A stretch of DNA of 64,000 bases from Thermobifida fusca NBRC 14071 = JCM 3263. Its GTDB lineage: Bacteria; Actinomycetota; Actinomycetes; Streptosporangiales; Streptosporangiaceae. Positions within the stretch are counted from its first letter, which is position 1. Each line of letters begins with the position of its first letter. Under the pieces are notes generated by a model. It was not told where the DNA came from, made no database searches, and was given only the letters and a program-made list of their open reading frames with translations. Below, in pieces: positions 49,121-57,609 of this stretch. Where the stretch lies: positions 49,353 through 113,352 of the forward strand of contig NZ_BCWB01000034.1 of the NCBI RefSeq assembly GCF_001592045.1, given 5' to 3'. The position numbers were made by a program, and so were the translations under genes.

Positions 49121-49714
49121 ATGAGGAAAACGCGTGCAGTGTCCACTGACTGGCGCCTGGAGATCGAGCGCAGCGGCTACTACCCCGCGCTCGTGATCGA
49201 CGCTGTGGCCAGCGCCCTCGGCAGTGAGACTGCTGAAGCTTTCGTGGTCCACCACGAGGCCACCTTCGACCCGGGGATGGAGGTGCGGCGGCACATCAGC
49301 GTGCTGCTGCTCACCCCCACGCGGCTCGTCGTCTGCCACACCGATGAGCATCCCCCGGTCGATGCCAACGGCCGACCGCACGCCTCCACCACGACCGAAT
49401 CGGTGCGGCTGGACAGTATCCAGTCCGTGGCGCTCACCCGTGTCGTCCCCGACCCCGCGGCATACGTGCCCGGCACCCTGCCCAGCGAGGCCGTGCTCAG
49501 CATCAACCTTGCCGTGAACTGGGGGTCGATCGCGCGCATCGACCTGGAACCGGCCGCGTGCGCCGACGAATCCTGCGAGCTTGACCACGGATACACCGGG
49601 GGGATCACCGCGGAACCGCTGACCCTGCGGGTCAGCCAGGCCGCCGACGGCCCAGAGGCGGTCGCCAACCTGCTGGCGTTCAGCCAGGCGCTCTCGGAGG
49701 CTGTTGCTCGATGA
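49121..49714 (+). CDS. DUF5998 family protein
   Basis: 197 residues from ATG 49121 (AGGA upstream); the frame is open about 300 bases upstream through the low-complexity spacer, which I exclude. The family signature is WRLEIERSGYYPALVIDAVASALGSE, then VHHEATFDPGMEVRRHISVLLLTPTRLVVCHTDEH, and a pair of cysteines (PAACADESCELDHGYTG). Conserved across actinobacteria, typically in this gene order before a phosphodiesterase gene. Its TGA overlaps the next ATG, so the two are translationally coupled. Function unknown. Confidence 0.8.
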   Translation: MRKTRAVSTDWRLEIERSGYYPALVIDAVASALGSETAEAFVVHHEATFDPGMEVRRHISVLLLTPTRLVVCHTDEHPPVDANGRPHASTTTESVRLDSIQSVALTRVVPDPAAYVPGTLPSEAVLSINLAVNWGSIARIDLEPAACADESCELDHGYTGGITAEPLTLRVSQAADGPEAVANLLAFSQALSEAVAR

Positions 49715-50886
49715 CCGCCCGTCCCGCGGCCGAGACACCGCTGACCGTGCCCAGGTACGGTACGGCTTCCCTGGCCGACCTCGGCCCTTCCCTCCTCGCC
49801 TCCTTGGGCGTGGCGGGGGAACCCAACGTGCTCGGCCTGCCTGAGGCCCGCCGCGCCTGCGTCCTCATGGTCGACGGCCTGGGCTGGCGGGCCCTGCTCG
49901 CCCACCGTGACCGCGCCCCCTTCCTGGCGTCGCTCGCCGAGGGGTGCGCACCCATCACCGCCGGATTCCCCAGCACGACCGCAACCTCCCTCACCACGGT
50001 GGGCACCGGGACTGTCCCCGGCAGCCACGGGGTCATCGGCTACCAGGTGGCGCTGCCGGGAACCGACACGGTCTTCAACCACCTGCGGTGGACAGCGAAC
50101 GTCAACCCCCTGGTCTGGCAGCCGCGCCGCACCGTCTACGAGAGGGCAGAAGCGGCCGGGGTGACCACCGCCTACATTGCCGACTCGGCCTACCAGGGCG
50201 GCAACTTCACTCGGGCGTCCGCCCGGGGCAGCCGCTACGTCCCCGCCAACACCACCACCGAACTCGTCGTCCACGCCGCAGCCGCCCTCACCGCCGCCGA
50301 CCGCGCCTACCTGTTCGTCTACCACTCCGAGCTCGACATGCTCGGCCACATGCACGGTGTCGGCTCCCCCTACTGGCAGCACCACCTCGCCGAGGTGGAC
50401 CGGCTCGCGGAACAGCTCGCCACGGTCCTTCCCGAGGACGCGTTCCTCTACATCACCGCCGACCACGGCATGGTCGACACGGACGAGCAGAGCCGTATCG
50501 ACGTGGCGAGCGACCCGGACCTCACCGAAGGAGTCCGGGTGGTCGCCGGGGAACCCCGGGCCCGCCAGGTGTACACCCGGTCGGGCGCAGCCGCCGACGT
50601 CCTCGCTGCATGGCGGGAACGGCTCGCCGGAGTCGCCACCGTGGTCAGCCGCGCAGAAGCCGTCGACGCGGGCTGGTTCGGGCCTCCGGACGAAGTCAAT
50701 CCCGGCATCCTGGATCGGGTCGGCGACGTGGTGGCCGCCGCCCACGGCACTACCGCGCTGATCGCACCCCACCGGGAGCACACCGAGTCGCGGCTCGTCG
50801 GTCACCACGGGTCTTTGACCCCGCACGAAATGGAAGTGCCGCTGTTGCGCAGCGGCCCCCTGCGGAGGTTAGGGGCCTTCCGCTGA
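49711..50886 (+). CDS. Alkaline phosphatase superfamily phosphodiesterase/pyrophosphatase
   Basis: 391 residues, start ATG 49711 overlapping the previous stop (ATGA). Nucleotide pyrophosphatase/phosphodiesterase (NPP) fold: metal ligand Asp55 in MVDGLGW, nucleophile Thr in FPSTTATSL (about 89-90), HSELDMLGHMHG and TADHGMVD supplying the second set of metal ligands. No signal peptide, so probably cytoplasmic. The substrate is unknown. The coupling to DUF5998 suggests a shared function. Confidence 0.88.
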   Translation: MTARPAAETPLTVPRYGTASLADLGPSLLASLGVAGEPNVLGLPEARRACVLMVDGLGWRALLAHRDRAPFLASLAEGCAPITAGFPSTTATSLTTVGTGTVPGSHGVIGYQVALPGTDTVFNHLRWTANVNPLVWQPRRTVYERAEAAGVTTAYIADSAYQGGNFTRASARGSRYVPANTTTELVVHAAAALTAADRAYLFVYHSELDMLGHMHGVGSPYWQHHLAEVDRLAEQLATVLPEDAFLYITADHGMVDTDEQSRIDVASDPDLTEGVRVVAGEPRARQVYTRSGAAADVLAAWRERLAGVATVVSRAEAVDAGWFGPPDEVNPGILDRVGDVVAAAHGTTALIAPHREHTESRLVGHHGSLTPHEMEVPLLRSGPLRRLGAFR

Positions 50887-50919
50887 GCGCTCCGGGCACG
50901 GCCGCGGCACAATGAGAGT

Positions 50920-51573
50920 GTGTCGTATACCGGAAACACGCATGTCGGGGGCCCTGCCGACGTGCGGCAGCTCCCTGAACTCACCATCAGCAAGATCGCG
51001 GTCGGCCCGATGGACAACAACGCTTACCTCCTGCGCTGTGTGCGGACCGGGGAAGCGGTCCTCATCGACGCCGCTGCCGAAGCCGACCGCCTGCTCGAAC
51101 TTATCGGCGACAACGGCCTGGCCAGGGTGATCACCACCCACCGCCACCGGGACCACTGGGGCGCTCTCGCCGACGTGGTCGGGGCCACCGGTGCGCGGAC
51201 TGTCGCCCACCCCGCGGACGCGCCGGAACTTCCCGTATCCACCGACGAACTCGTGGAACACGGTGACACGATCCCCGTGGGATCCTGCACCCTCTCCGTG
51301 ATCCACCTGCGGGGACACACTCCCGGCTCTATCGCGCTGCGTTACGACGACCCCGCTGGGCACACTCACCTGTTCACCGGGGACAGCCTCTTTCCCGGCG
51401 GGGTCGGAAAAACCTGGAGCGACGCGGATTTCCGCAGCCTGATCACTGACGTGGAGACCCGCATCTTCGACCAGATGGACGACGACACGTGGGTCTACCC
51501 GGGGCATGGCCGCGACACCACGTTGGGTGCGGAACGCCCCAGCCTGCCCGAGTGGCACCGCCGCGGCTGGTAG
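50920..51573 (+). CDS. MBL-fold metallo-hydrolase (glyoxalase II-like)
   Basis: 217 residues from GTG 50920, with no ribosome site and CACAAT seven bases upstream, so possibly leaderless. Metal-binding motif THRHRDH (His74, His76, Asp78, His79), then LRGHTPGSIALRY, FTGDSLFPGGVGKTW and YPGHGRDTT complete the two-metal site. Close to hydroxyacylglutathione hydrolase-like enzymes; in an actinobacterium without glutathione the thioester may be of mycothiol or another thiol. That last point is inference. Confidence 0.88.
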   Translation: MSYTGNTHVGGPADVRQLPELTISKIAVGPMDNNAYLLRCVRTGEAVLIDAAAEADRLLELIGDNGLARVITTHRHRDHWGALADVVGATGARTVAHPADAPELPVSTDELVEHGDTIPVGSCTLSVIHLRGHTPGSIALRYDDPAGHTHLFTGDSLFPGGVGKTWSDADFRSLITDVETRIFDQMDDDTWVYPGHGRDTTLGAERPSLPEWHRRGW

Positions 51574-51583
51574 CGACCGCACC

Positions 51584-52081
51584 TCACGGCTCTTCGCGTT
51601 CCCGGACGGCGCGCTCCTCAGGAGCGAGCCCGCCCCGGTCCAGACCGACGTCCTCAGCGGTAGCTTCAGCCTCCAGGTCGGGGCGTACCCCCTCGTCTTC
51701 GGCGACGAGCCGTCCCGCCGAGGGGGACGCCTCGGCCATTCCTTCGGTTTCCAGCATCTCCTCTCGCTCCCAGACCTCGGGTTCCTCCCGGGAGAGCGCC
51801 GTATCCAACGGCTCCCCGGCTTCCTTGTCGGTGCCGGTGGTACCGAATTCGTCCATGGCGATGGGACGCTCACTGGGCAGGATCGTGTCTTCGGTGGTGT
51901 CCGCCAGCGCAGGCTGGCCGGCGTCCTCGTAGTCGGAGTCCAACGCGTGGATGGGGTCTTCCGGCCGACCGTGGCGGGTCTCCTCCGTCGACGGTGTGAT
52001 CGTTTCCTCCACCACCGCGTCCTCATCGAGGTCGTCCAGTAGCACCGGGTCTGTACTGCGACGATTACGTATCTCAGCCAT
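51584..52081 (-). CDS. DUF5709 family protein
   Basis: 165 residues, very acidic, from ATG 52081 with GAGG upstream. DLDEDAVVEETI, PLDTALSREEPEVW and GRLVAEDEGVRPDLEAEATAEDVGLDRGGLAPEERAV are the blocks I know from DUF5709. Probably disordered; function unknown. It converges with the MBL gene and is 66 bases downstream of the CHAT gene. Confidence 0.8.
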   Translation of the reverse strand: MAEIRNRRSTDPVLLDDLDEDAVVEETITPSTEETRHGRPEDPIHALDSDYEDAGQPALADTTEDTILPSERPIAMDEFGTTGTDKEAGEPLDTALSREEPEVWEREEMLETEGMAEASPSAGRLVAEDEGVRPDLEAEATAEDVGLDRGGLAPEERAVREREEP

Positions 52082-52147
52082 ATTCGACCTCTACCCCCGA
52101 CCCGTCGATCATTCCTGGCTGGGAGCAGTTCCCAGACCGTGGGAAGC

Positions 52148-54403
52148 TCACCCTGCGCCGAAGCACACGAAACCCAGGTGGGCCAGGTGTTCGGCGACGA
52201 CGGTCGCGGGCGGGACACCGGAGCGGAGCGCCTGGTGCGCCCGCACCATCGCGGCAGCGGCCTGCACGTCGGGCACTCTGAGCACGCTCGCTACCACCGT
52301 GGCGCTGCCGCGGGCCAGCAAAGAGGCGGCGATTCCGAGAGGAAATCCTGAGGGGACAGCGGGCATGGGACGGCCCGTGGTACAGGACGAGAGCACGACC
52401 AGGGCGGGAAGGTGCTGCACCCGTTCCACGTCGTAGGCGAGCAGCGGGCCGTCCGCAAGCACGAGGCCTGCGCACATCGGAGCCCCGTTCCGGGCGAACC
52501 CGTGGGCGCTGAAATGGGCCAAGTCGGCGCGGGCCAGACCGCGCAGCACAGTTCGAGACCGGGCTTTGGCCCCCACGAGTATCCGTGACCGAGGGTACAA
52601 CCGGGCTATCGCACGCACCTCGGCTTCCGCGTCTTCTGGCCCGGGCCCTGCCACCAGCAGGGCCCGGGGAGGCTGCCGGGAGTGCAGTGCCCGCTGCCGG
52701 CAGCGCAGCCAGACCTGGCCCGACGGCACCACGCTGATGGGACGTCCGCGAAGCGCGGGCAGGAGTCCCCAAGGCAGAACCTGGGTGTAGGCACCTGGCG
52801 CGATCACCATTTCGCGGTCTCCGATAGCCGCAGCGATCGGCTCGAAGAGGAGACGCTGCACTTCCTCGGCTCGTCTGGCCAGGAGCCGGGCCGTGGTTGG
52901 ACCGGGAGAGAATACGTGCTGGGCCGCCAGATGCTCGAAATGGGTGACGGCGTCTTTGATGGTGGACCCGGCCGCCAGTTCATGCAGCCGAACCGTGCCG
53001 TCGACCACGGTGAGTGCAGCCGGAGCCTGGTCCAGGTCGGAGTAGTGCACGAGGGCCCGGGAACCGAGCCCGGTGGACAGGGCTTCCCACGGGTCTTCCC
53101 AGCCCTGCCCCGAAGACGCGTCCCGGGGACGGCAGCAGGGATGCCACTGGTCCACCGCCATCTCTACTTCAAGCTCGTGCAGCTTGTAGCGGGCCGTGGA
53201 GACTCCCCGCCACGCCTCGGCGAACGTAGCGCGGTATCGGTCGAGGAGGGCTGCCCAGCGCTGGTTGCGGCACGTGTGCGGACCGAGGTCGATCGTCCTG
53301 GCCTGCTCCAGCCGGCGGAGCGCCGCCTTGGCCGCCCCGGACTGCAGTGCAGCCGTGGCGTGGTGCAGGGCCTGTGCCGTCCGGAGGGGAGTGGCGTGAG
53401 CGGCCACCTCCAAGTGCGGGGTGGCCGGGGGAGGGGGCACGGCGCGCGGCGCGGGCAGACTGCCGCCCCGCGTCTCGGTGATCTGCTCGGCGGCCCGGAG
53501 CCATGCCGACTCGGCACCGAAGAGCCGTTCCAGGAGGTCGACGGTGGCCGCGACCTTCACGTGCGCGCGGGATGCCACGGCGATTTTCAGGGACAGCAGC
53601 TCGGCGAGCGCCCGGTCGGCTCCGCAGCCGCGGATTTTTCCGAGGGAGAGGTTGAGCTGCCACGCCTCCCGGACCATGCCGGCGTCGGCGAGGGCGTGCG
53701 CGCGCTCCAACACGAGCGCGGGGTACCGGGTGGGGGTCTGCAGCAGGGGGGCAGCCTGCGCGAAGCGTGCCATGGCCAGGCCGGTGTCGCCCTGGCGGGC
53801 CGCCAGACAGCCCAGGTTCTGGGTGATCATGGCGCTCAACCGGGGCAGGGAGTACTGCTCGGCTAGCGCAAGCCCGTGGAGCAGAGTCTCTTCTGCTTCC
53901 GTCAGCCGTCCAGCACGGATGAGGGCCAGACCGCGGCTGCACAGCAGGCCGGGGAGGAGGCGCGGGTCGGAGGCAGTGCGGAGCGCAGGCTCGGCCGCCG
54001 TGAAGGCGGCGAGGGCGTCATCGAAGCGGCCGCTGTGGTAGGCAGCCACCCCTTGGGCGAGAAACCAGAGGGCCGAGCTGGTGGAGGCAGTGGCAACGGG
54101 GATGCGTGGGCTGGGGCCAGGGTAGCGAGACAGCGCTCCGGTCCAGGAGGCGCGCGCCAGCAAGGCCTCCTCAGCCAGGTTGGCCTGGACGGCGACGCGG
54201 ACCGCTTCGGTCAGCCGTTTCCGTGCCTCGGTGAAGGAGCCCAGTTCGTAGACGGCAAGGCCGCTGATCCGTAAGGCCAGGGACCGGATCCGAGGGTCGG
54301 TGGAACTGCCGAGCAGCCGTTGCGCGCGGCGCAGTGCTGCAGCGGGGTCGCGGGCTACAAGGGAGACGGGAAGCCGGCTCATGAGCCGGTGCGGGTCCGC
54401 CAT
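52148..54403 (-). CDS. TPR-CHAT caspase-like protease
   Basis: 751 residues from ATG 54403 (GGAAGG upstream). Residues 1-300 are TPR-like helix pairs (ALRRAQRLLGSSTDPRIRSLALRISGLAVYELGSFTEARKRLTEAVRVA; LPGLLCSRGLALIRAGRLTEAEETLLHGLALAEQYSL). A linker follows, then a C-terminal CHAT domain from about 470, with the catalytic dyad His634 (HFSAHG) and Cys674 (LSSCTTG). CHAT domains are separase/caspase-type cysteine proteases. It is the last gene of a unit with an ECF sigma factor and a small beta-rich protein. The same set of parts (TPR-CHAT Csx29, Csx30, RpoE) works as protease, inhibitor and sigma factor in type III-E CRISPR loci. Function here is inferred. Confidence 0.85.
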   Translation of the reverse strand: MADPHRLMSRLPVSLVARDPAAALRRAQRLLGSSTDPRIRSLALRISGLAVYELGSFTEARKRLTEAVRVAVQANLAEEALLARASWTGALSRYPGPSPRIPVATASTSSALWFLAQGVAAYHSGRFDDALAAFTAAEPALRTASDPRLLPGLLCSRGLALIRAGRLTEAEETLLHGLALAEQYSLPRLSAMITQNLGCLAARQGDTGLAMARFAQAAPLLQTPTRYPALVLERAHALADAGMVREAWQLNLSLGKIRGCGADRALAELLSLKIAVASRAHVKVAATVDLLERLFGAESAWLRAAEQITETRGGSLPAPRAVPPPPATPHLEVAAHATPLRTAQALHHATAALQSGAAKAALRRLEQARTIDLGPHTCRNQRWAALLDRYRATFAEAWRGVSTARYKLHELEVEMAVDQWHPCCRPRDASSGQGWEDPWEALSTGLGSRALVHYSDLDQAPAALTVVDGTVRLHELAAGSTIKDAVTHFEHLAAQHVFSPGPTTARLLARRAEEVQRLLFEPIAAAIGDREMVIAPGAYTQVLPWGLLPALRGRPISVVPSGQVWLRCRQRALHSRQPPRALLVAGPGPEDAEAEVRAIARLYPRSRILVGAKARSRTVLRGLARADLAHFSAHGFARNGAPMCAGLVLADGPLLAYDVERVQHLPALVVLSSCTTGRPMPAVPSGFPLGIAASLLARGSATVVASVLRVPDVQAAAAMVRAHQALRSGVPPATVVAEHLAHLGFVCFGAG

Positions 54404-54661
54404 ACCAGATCGCCTTCCGTGGGGGACTCGGTCGGAAGAACAGCAAAAAAGACGAATGACGGCATTGAAAGAAAGATGATTCGAAGTGTGCTTACCGCGT
54501 CGAAAAACGACACATTAAGTCATAGCATCCCGCGGCAAAAAAGACGAGTGGAATGGCGCAACATCCCTTTTTGTGAGATTGGGGATTATTTTCAGTAAAT
54601 GGAGGATTAGCGATTGGTGGGGTGGTGCGGGTGATTTGTGGGATGTGGGGGAATTGGTGGA
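54404..54661. promoter_or_regulatory. A/T-rich spacer with direct and inverted repeats before the CHAT gene
   Basis: 258 bases, far richer in A and T than the surroundings. GCAAAAAAGACGA occurs at 54443-54455 and again at 54535-54547 (followed in both by one variable base and TG), 92 bases apart. GTCG-AAAAA-CGAC (54499-54511) is a perfect inverted repeat between them. A separate promoter for the CHAT gene is likely. Confidence 0.5.
54443..54547. repeat. 13-base direct repeat, two copies
   Basis: GCAAAAAAGACGA at 54443-54455 and 54535-54547. The match extends to 16 bases with one difference. It may be a protein-binding site on the path into the CHAT gene. Confidence 0.55.
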
Positions 54662-55087
54662 TTACAGGATCGTCCACGGCGTCATGAGGTATGGCCCGGC
54701 AGAGTCGGCGGGGGAATAAACGAGGCTGACGGGGCCGCGGGGAAGGGAACGCACGATGAAGGCGCCGCTCGGGTCAGTGGCGTGGGACGAGACTTCCCCG
54801 GCGTGCCGGAGCTCGACGACGAAGGAAAGGGCGGGGATGAATTGACCTGCCAGGTCACAGACCGCGCCGTACGCCGTGACCTGCAGGTGCAGCTCGATCC
54901 CTTCAGCGGAGAACGTGAGGAGCCGCGGCCCGGACTCCGGCACGCACCGCAACCCCGGTGCCGGGTCTGTTGCGGAGTCCGCCACTAACGTGGTGAAGCG
55001 CGCTTCGGGACGGCGCAACCGGTAGGCCGCCCGGGCCGCGGCAAGCACATGGTCGGGCGGCCGCTCCTCATCGGGAGTGCCGGTCAA
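54662..55087 (-). CDS. Small beta-rich protein between the sigma factor and CHAT genes
   Basis: 141 residues. TTG 55087 overlaps the sigma factor stop (TTGA), and GGAGAGGAGG is well placed upstream, so the two are coupled. A helical N-terminus (DHVLAAARAAYRLRRPEARFTTLVADS) is followed by a beta-sandwich-like part (ELHLQVTAYGAVCDLAGQFIPALSFVVELRHAGEVSSHATDPSGAFIVRSLPRGPVSLVYS), resembling carboxypeptidase-regulatory or transthyretin-like domains. No membrane segment. It could hold the sigma factor inactive or be the substrate of the CHAT protease; neither is shown. Confidence 0.7.
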   Translation of the reverse strand: MTGTPDEERPPDHVLAAARAAYRLRRPEARFTTLVADSATDPAPGLRCVPESGPRLLTFSAEGIELHLQVTAYGAVCDLAGQFIPALSFVVELRHAGEVSSHATDPSGAFIVRSLPRGPVSLVYSPADSAGPYLMTPWTIL

Positions 55088-55656
55088 CAGTCCTCCTCTC
55101 CTTGTCTGAGCAACCGGAACAGCCGGCGCCGCGCCCGGCGTCGGGCCCGGTGCAACTCCGGTACGGTCACCCCTGCCAGTCGGGCTGCCTCGGTCGGGGG
55201 CAGGCCAGGACGGTAGACGTCCACGTGAGCCACCTCGCGTTCTGGGGAGTCCAGTTGGTTCAGGGCGGAACGCACCCGAGCCACGTCCTCAGCCACCAGG
55301 CTGAGCGACTCGGGTGTCCGGTGATCGGGACTGTCGAGATCTTCAGCGGGAAAAATCTGCACTTTGCCGTGAATGCGCAGGTGGCGGCGGCATTCATTGT
55401 GGGTTACCGTCGCCAGCCACGCCCCAATCCGTTCTGGTGTGCGCAGCCGGGTGAGGTACTCGGCCAGATTGCACAGCACGGTTTGCGTGATGTCTTGCGC
55501 GTCGTGGAAGAGAAGAGGATAGGAACGCGTGATCTTCCAGACCAATCCTGAGTACCGGTCGAGGAGGGCGTTCCACGCAGCTTCGTCGTTGTCTGCGGCA
55601 CGCCGGACCAGTTCCTTGACACAGGCGGCCTTATAGGTCTGGCCACTCAAGGGCAC
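55084..55656 (-). CDS. ECF-type RNA polymerase sigma factor
   Basis: About 190 residues. Region 2: DEAAWNALLDRYSGLVWKITRSYPLLFHDAQDITQTVLCNLAEYLTRLRTPERIGAWLATVTHNECRRHLR. Region 4: ALNQLDSPEREVAHVDVYRPGLPPTEAARLAGVTVPELHRARRRARRRLFRLL. No anti-sigma factor with a membrane segment is nearby. The start is uncertain: TTG 55650 has a better spaced GGGGG site than GTG 55656, and GTG 55671 is also open; the frame runs further without support. First gene of the unit with the beta-rich and CHAT genes. Confidence 0.85.
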   Translation of the reverse strand: MPLSGQTYKAACVKELVRRAADNDEAAWNALLDRYSGLVWKITRSYPLLFHDAQDITQTVLCNLAEYLTRLRTPERIGAWLATVTHNECRRHLRIHGKVQIFPAEDLDSPDHRTPESLSLVAEDVARVRSALNQLDSPEREVAHVDVYRPGLPPTEAARLAGVTVPELHRARRRARRRLFRLLRQGEEDC

Positions 55657-55869
55657 CCCCAGTAAAATCACACACCCGGCTACGCCTGGAGTAACACGGT
55701 AACCATCAGGCCCGCGGTACGGGGACCTTTTGGCATTTTTGGTCTTCTCAACCTGGTGCTGCTGAGGTGCATGGGACACAATGAAGAGAGGAGAGGACCT
55801 AGAAACGGACATCTCCTCTGGAAGTACGAGGGCGTCGGGGAAGCGCACTCGTCCGTATCAGGAGGTTCG

Positions 55870-56364
55870 GTGTCCGCACGTGGCGTCCTATATGTCCACT
55901 CTGCGCCCGCGGCGCTGTGTCCCCACGTCGAGTGGGCGGTCGCGGGTGTAGTCGGCGTGCCCGTGAAACTGGATTGGGAACCGCAGCCAGCGGCTCCCAA
56001 CACGTATCGAGCAGAACTGAACTGGCAGGGAGCACCGGGGCTGTCCGCAGCGATCGCCTCGGCGCTGCGCGGCTGGCAGCGGCTGCGCTACGAGATCACC
56101 GAAGATGCCACTCCCGGCTGTGACGGGGTGCGTTACAGCTACACGCCCACGCTCGGTTTCTTCAGCGCGGTGACCAGTGCCTCCGGTGAGGTACTGGTGT
56201 CAGAGGCGCGCCTGCGCGACGCTATGGAGCGGGCCGCCGCCCAAGGACTTGATCTCGCTGAGGAAATCGACAAACTCCTTGGCCGTGCGTGGGACGAGGA
56301 GCTCGAACCGTTCCGCTACGCGGGCGAAGGAGCCCCGGTCCGGTGGCTGCACGCTACCGGATGA
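55870..56364 (+). CDS. DUF3145 family protein
   Basis: 164 residues from GTG 55870 with GGAGG upstream. The N-terminus ARGVLYVHSAPAALCPHVEWAVAGVVG and the tryptophan-rich core (LNWQGAPGLSAAIASALRGWQRLRYEITEDAT) are typical of this actinobacteria-only family. The upstream frame (to 55756) is not needed. No membrane segment. It diverges from the ECF sigma gene. Function unknown. Confidence 0.85.
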   Translation: MSARGVLYVHSAPAALCPHVEWAVAGVVGVPVKLDWEPQPAAPNTYRAELNWQGAPGLSAAIASALRGWQRLRYEITEDATPGCDGVRYSYTPTLGFFSAVTSASGEVLVSEARLRDAMERAAAQGLDLAEEIDKLLGRAWDEELEPFRYAGEGAPVRWLHATG

Positions 56365-56377
56365 TCGGCGCGCAGAA

Positions 56378-56863
56378 TCAGGCCTTTGTGTGCGGGCCGG
56401 AATGGTCCCCAGGGGTGTCCTTATCCGATCGTGCGGATCCGCTCAGGGCGTTGGCCGCGGTGATGACGAACACGATCCCCAGTGGCCACCCTGGCCAGAA
56501 ATACAGCAGTTCCCCGGCCATGATGCTGGTCACCAGCCAGATTCCGCCCAAGATGACGGCGAGGCTGGCAAACCCGCGCCACGGTTCGAGAAAGTCGCGC
56601 CACCTGCGGGCAGGGGCGTGCGCGCGGCCCACCGCAGCCAGGTCGACGGGGGCGCGTGCAGAACCGGGAGCGGGAGGAAGGTCCGCGGTCAACGGGGCGA
56701 GCTCCCCCAGGGTCGTCGCGCTCATGGCAGCGGCGAGCCGCTTGTCGTATTCAGCCAGGTCCAATCGGCCTTCCACCAGTGCCTGAGCCAGTTGCTCCGC
56801 GGTGGCGTCCCGGTCCGCATCCGATGCGCGGATCCGCTCTTCTGGAAGGTGTTCGCCAGCCAT
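56378..56863 (-). CDS. DUF1707 membrane protein A
   Basis: 161 residues from ATG 56863 (AGGG upstream). The DUF1707 domain (about 8-62; RIRASDADRDATAEQLAQALVEGRLDLAEYDKRLAAAMSATTLGELAPLTADLP) is a SHOCT-like helical unit found at the N-terminus of many actinobacterial envelope proteins. Two membrane segments follow (ASLAVILGGIWLVTSIMAG and YFWPGWPLGIVFVITAANAL). Function unknown. It converges with DUF3145, 13 bases apart. Confidence 0.75.
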   Translation of the reverse strand: MAGEHLPEERIRASDADRDATAEQLAQALVEGRLDLAEYDKRLAAAMSATTLGELAPLTADLPPAPGSARAPVDLAAVGRAHAPARRWRDFLEPWRGFASLAVILGGIWLVTSIMAGELLYFWPGWPLGIVFVITAANALSGSARSDKDTPGDHSGPHTKA

Positions 56864-57001
56864 ATCCGCCCTCATTTCTGTGGAAAGAACCGGGGAGTTG
56901 CGAAGCGCGGCTCCTGGGCGCCCGAGCAGGGGTCGCGACGACCGAGTCCTGCGGGGCGGACTCCCCAAGCGCAGCCGAGCCTCCCCTACATCAGACGGTG
57001 G

Positions 57002-57445
57002 TCAGCGGCGGCGGGATCCGTCGTTATGGGGCCAAATTGCCGCGGCAAGCAGGATAGCCGCCCAGATGCCGAGCGGAATCAGCGGCCAGAACGGCAGCAG
57101 ACTGCCGGCAAGGAGACTCGTGACCCCCCAGATACTGCTCATGATGATCGCGCCGCCCAGCCACCACCGCCACTCGTCGATCCACTCTTTCCACGCCGAG
57201 GAGGGGATGCGTTCCCGGGACCGGGCGGGAACCGCCTCGGTGCGCTTCGGCTCCGGAAGGTCCGCAACGAGCGGCAGCAAGTCCCCGATGACGACAGCGT
57301 TCATCGCCCGGGTGAGCCGGTGGTGGTATTCGTCCAGATCGAGACGGCCCTCAGTCAACGCGATCGCGAGACGTTCCGCGACGGCGTCCCGGTCGGCGTC
57401 CGAGGCGCGCATCCGCTTGGGAGGAACACGGTCTTCGTCCTGCAT
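57002..57445 (-). CDS. DUF1707 membrane protein B
   Basis: 147 residues from ATG 57445 with GAAGGGG upstream. Same architecture as the neighbouring gene: DUF1707 (RMRASDADRDAVAERLAIALTEGRLDLDEYHHRLTRAMNAVVIGDLLPLVADLP) then two membrane segments (GGAIIMSSIWGVTSLLAG, FWPLIPLGIWAAILLAAA). A tandem duplication is clear from the shared sequence. Function unknown. Confidence 0.75.
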   Translation of the reverse strand: MQDEDRVPPKRMRASDADRDAVAERLAIALTEGRLDLDEYHHRLTRAMNAVVIGDLLPLVADLPEPKRTEAVPARSRERIPSSAWKEWIDEWRWWLGGAIIMSSIWGVTSLLAGSLLPFWPLIPLGIWAAILLAAAIWPHNDGSRRR

Positions 57446-57609
57446 CCCCTTTTCCCCTTCGCGTGACCGACGGGGTTTCCATCACGATACGTCGGGATGG
57501 CCCCAGAGAACAGCAGCCGACACCCGCGTTGCCGCAGGGAAGGGAGGGACCGTGGAGGGGAGGAGACCCGAAGAAATAACGCGGGAAGGCGCGCCCATGA
57601 ATGGTGGGA

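Noticed and set aside
54492..54677. A 61-codon minus-strand frame in the A/T-rich spacer
   Set aside because: It overlaps the end of the small beta-rich gene in another frame, has no ribosome site and its composition is unlike coding sequence here.
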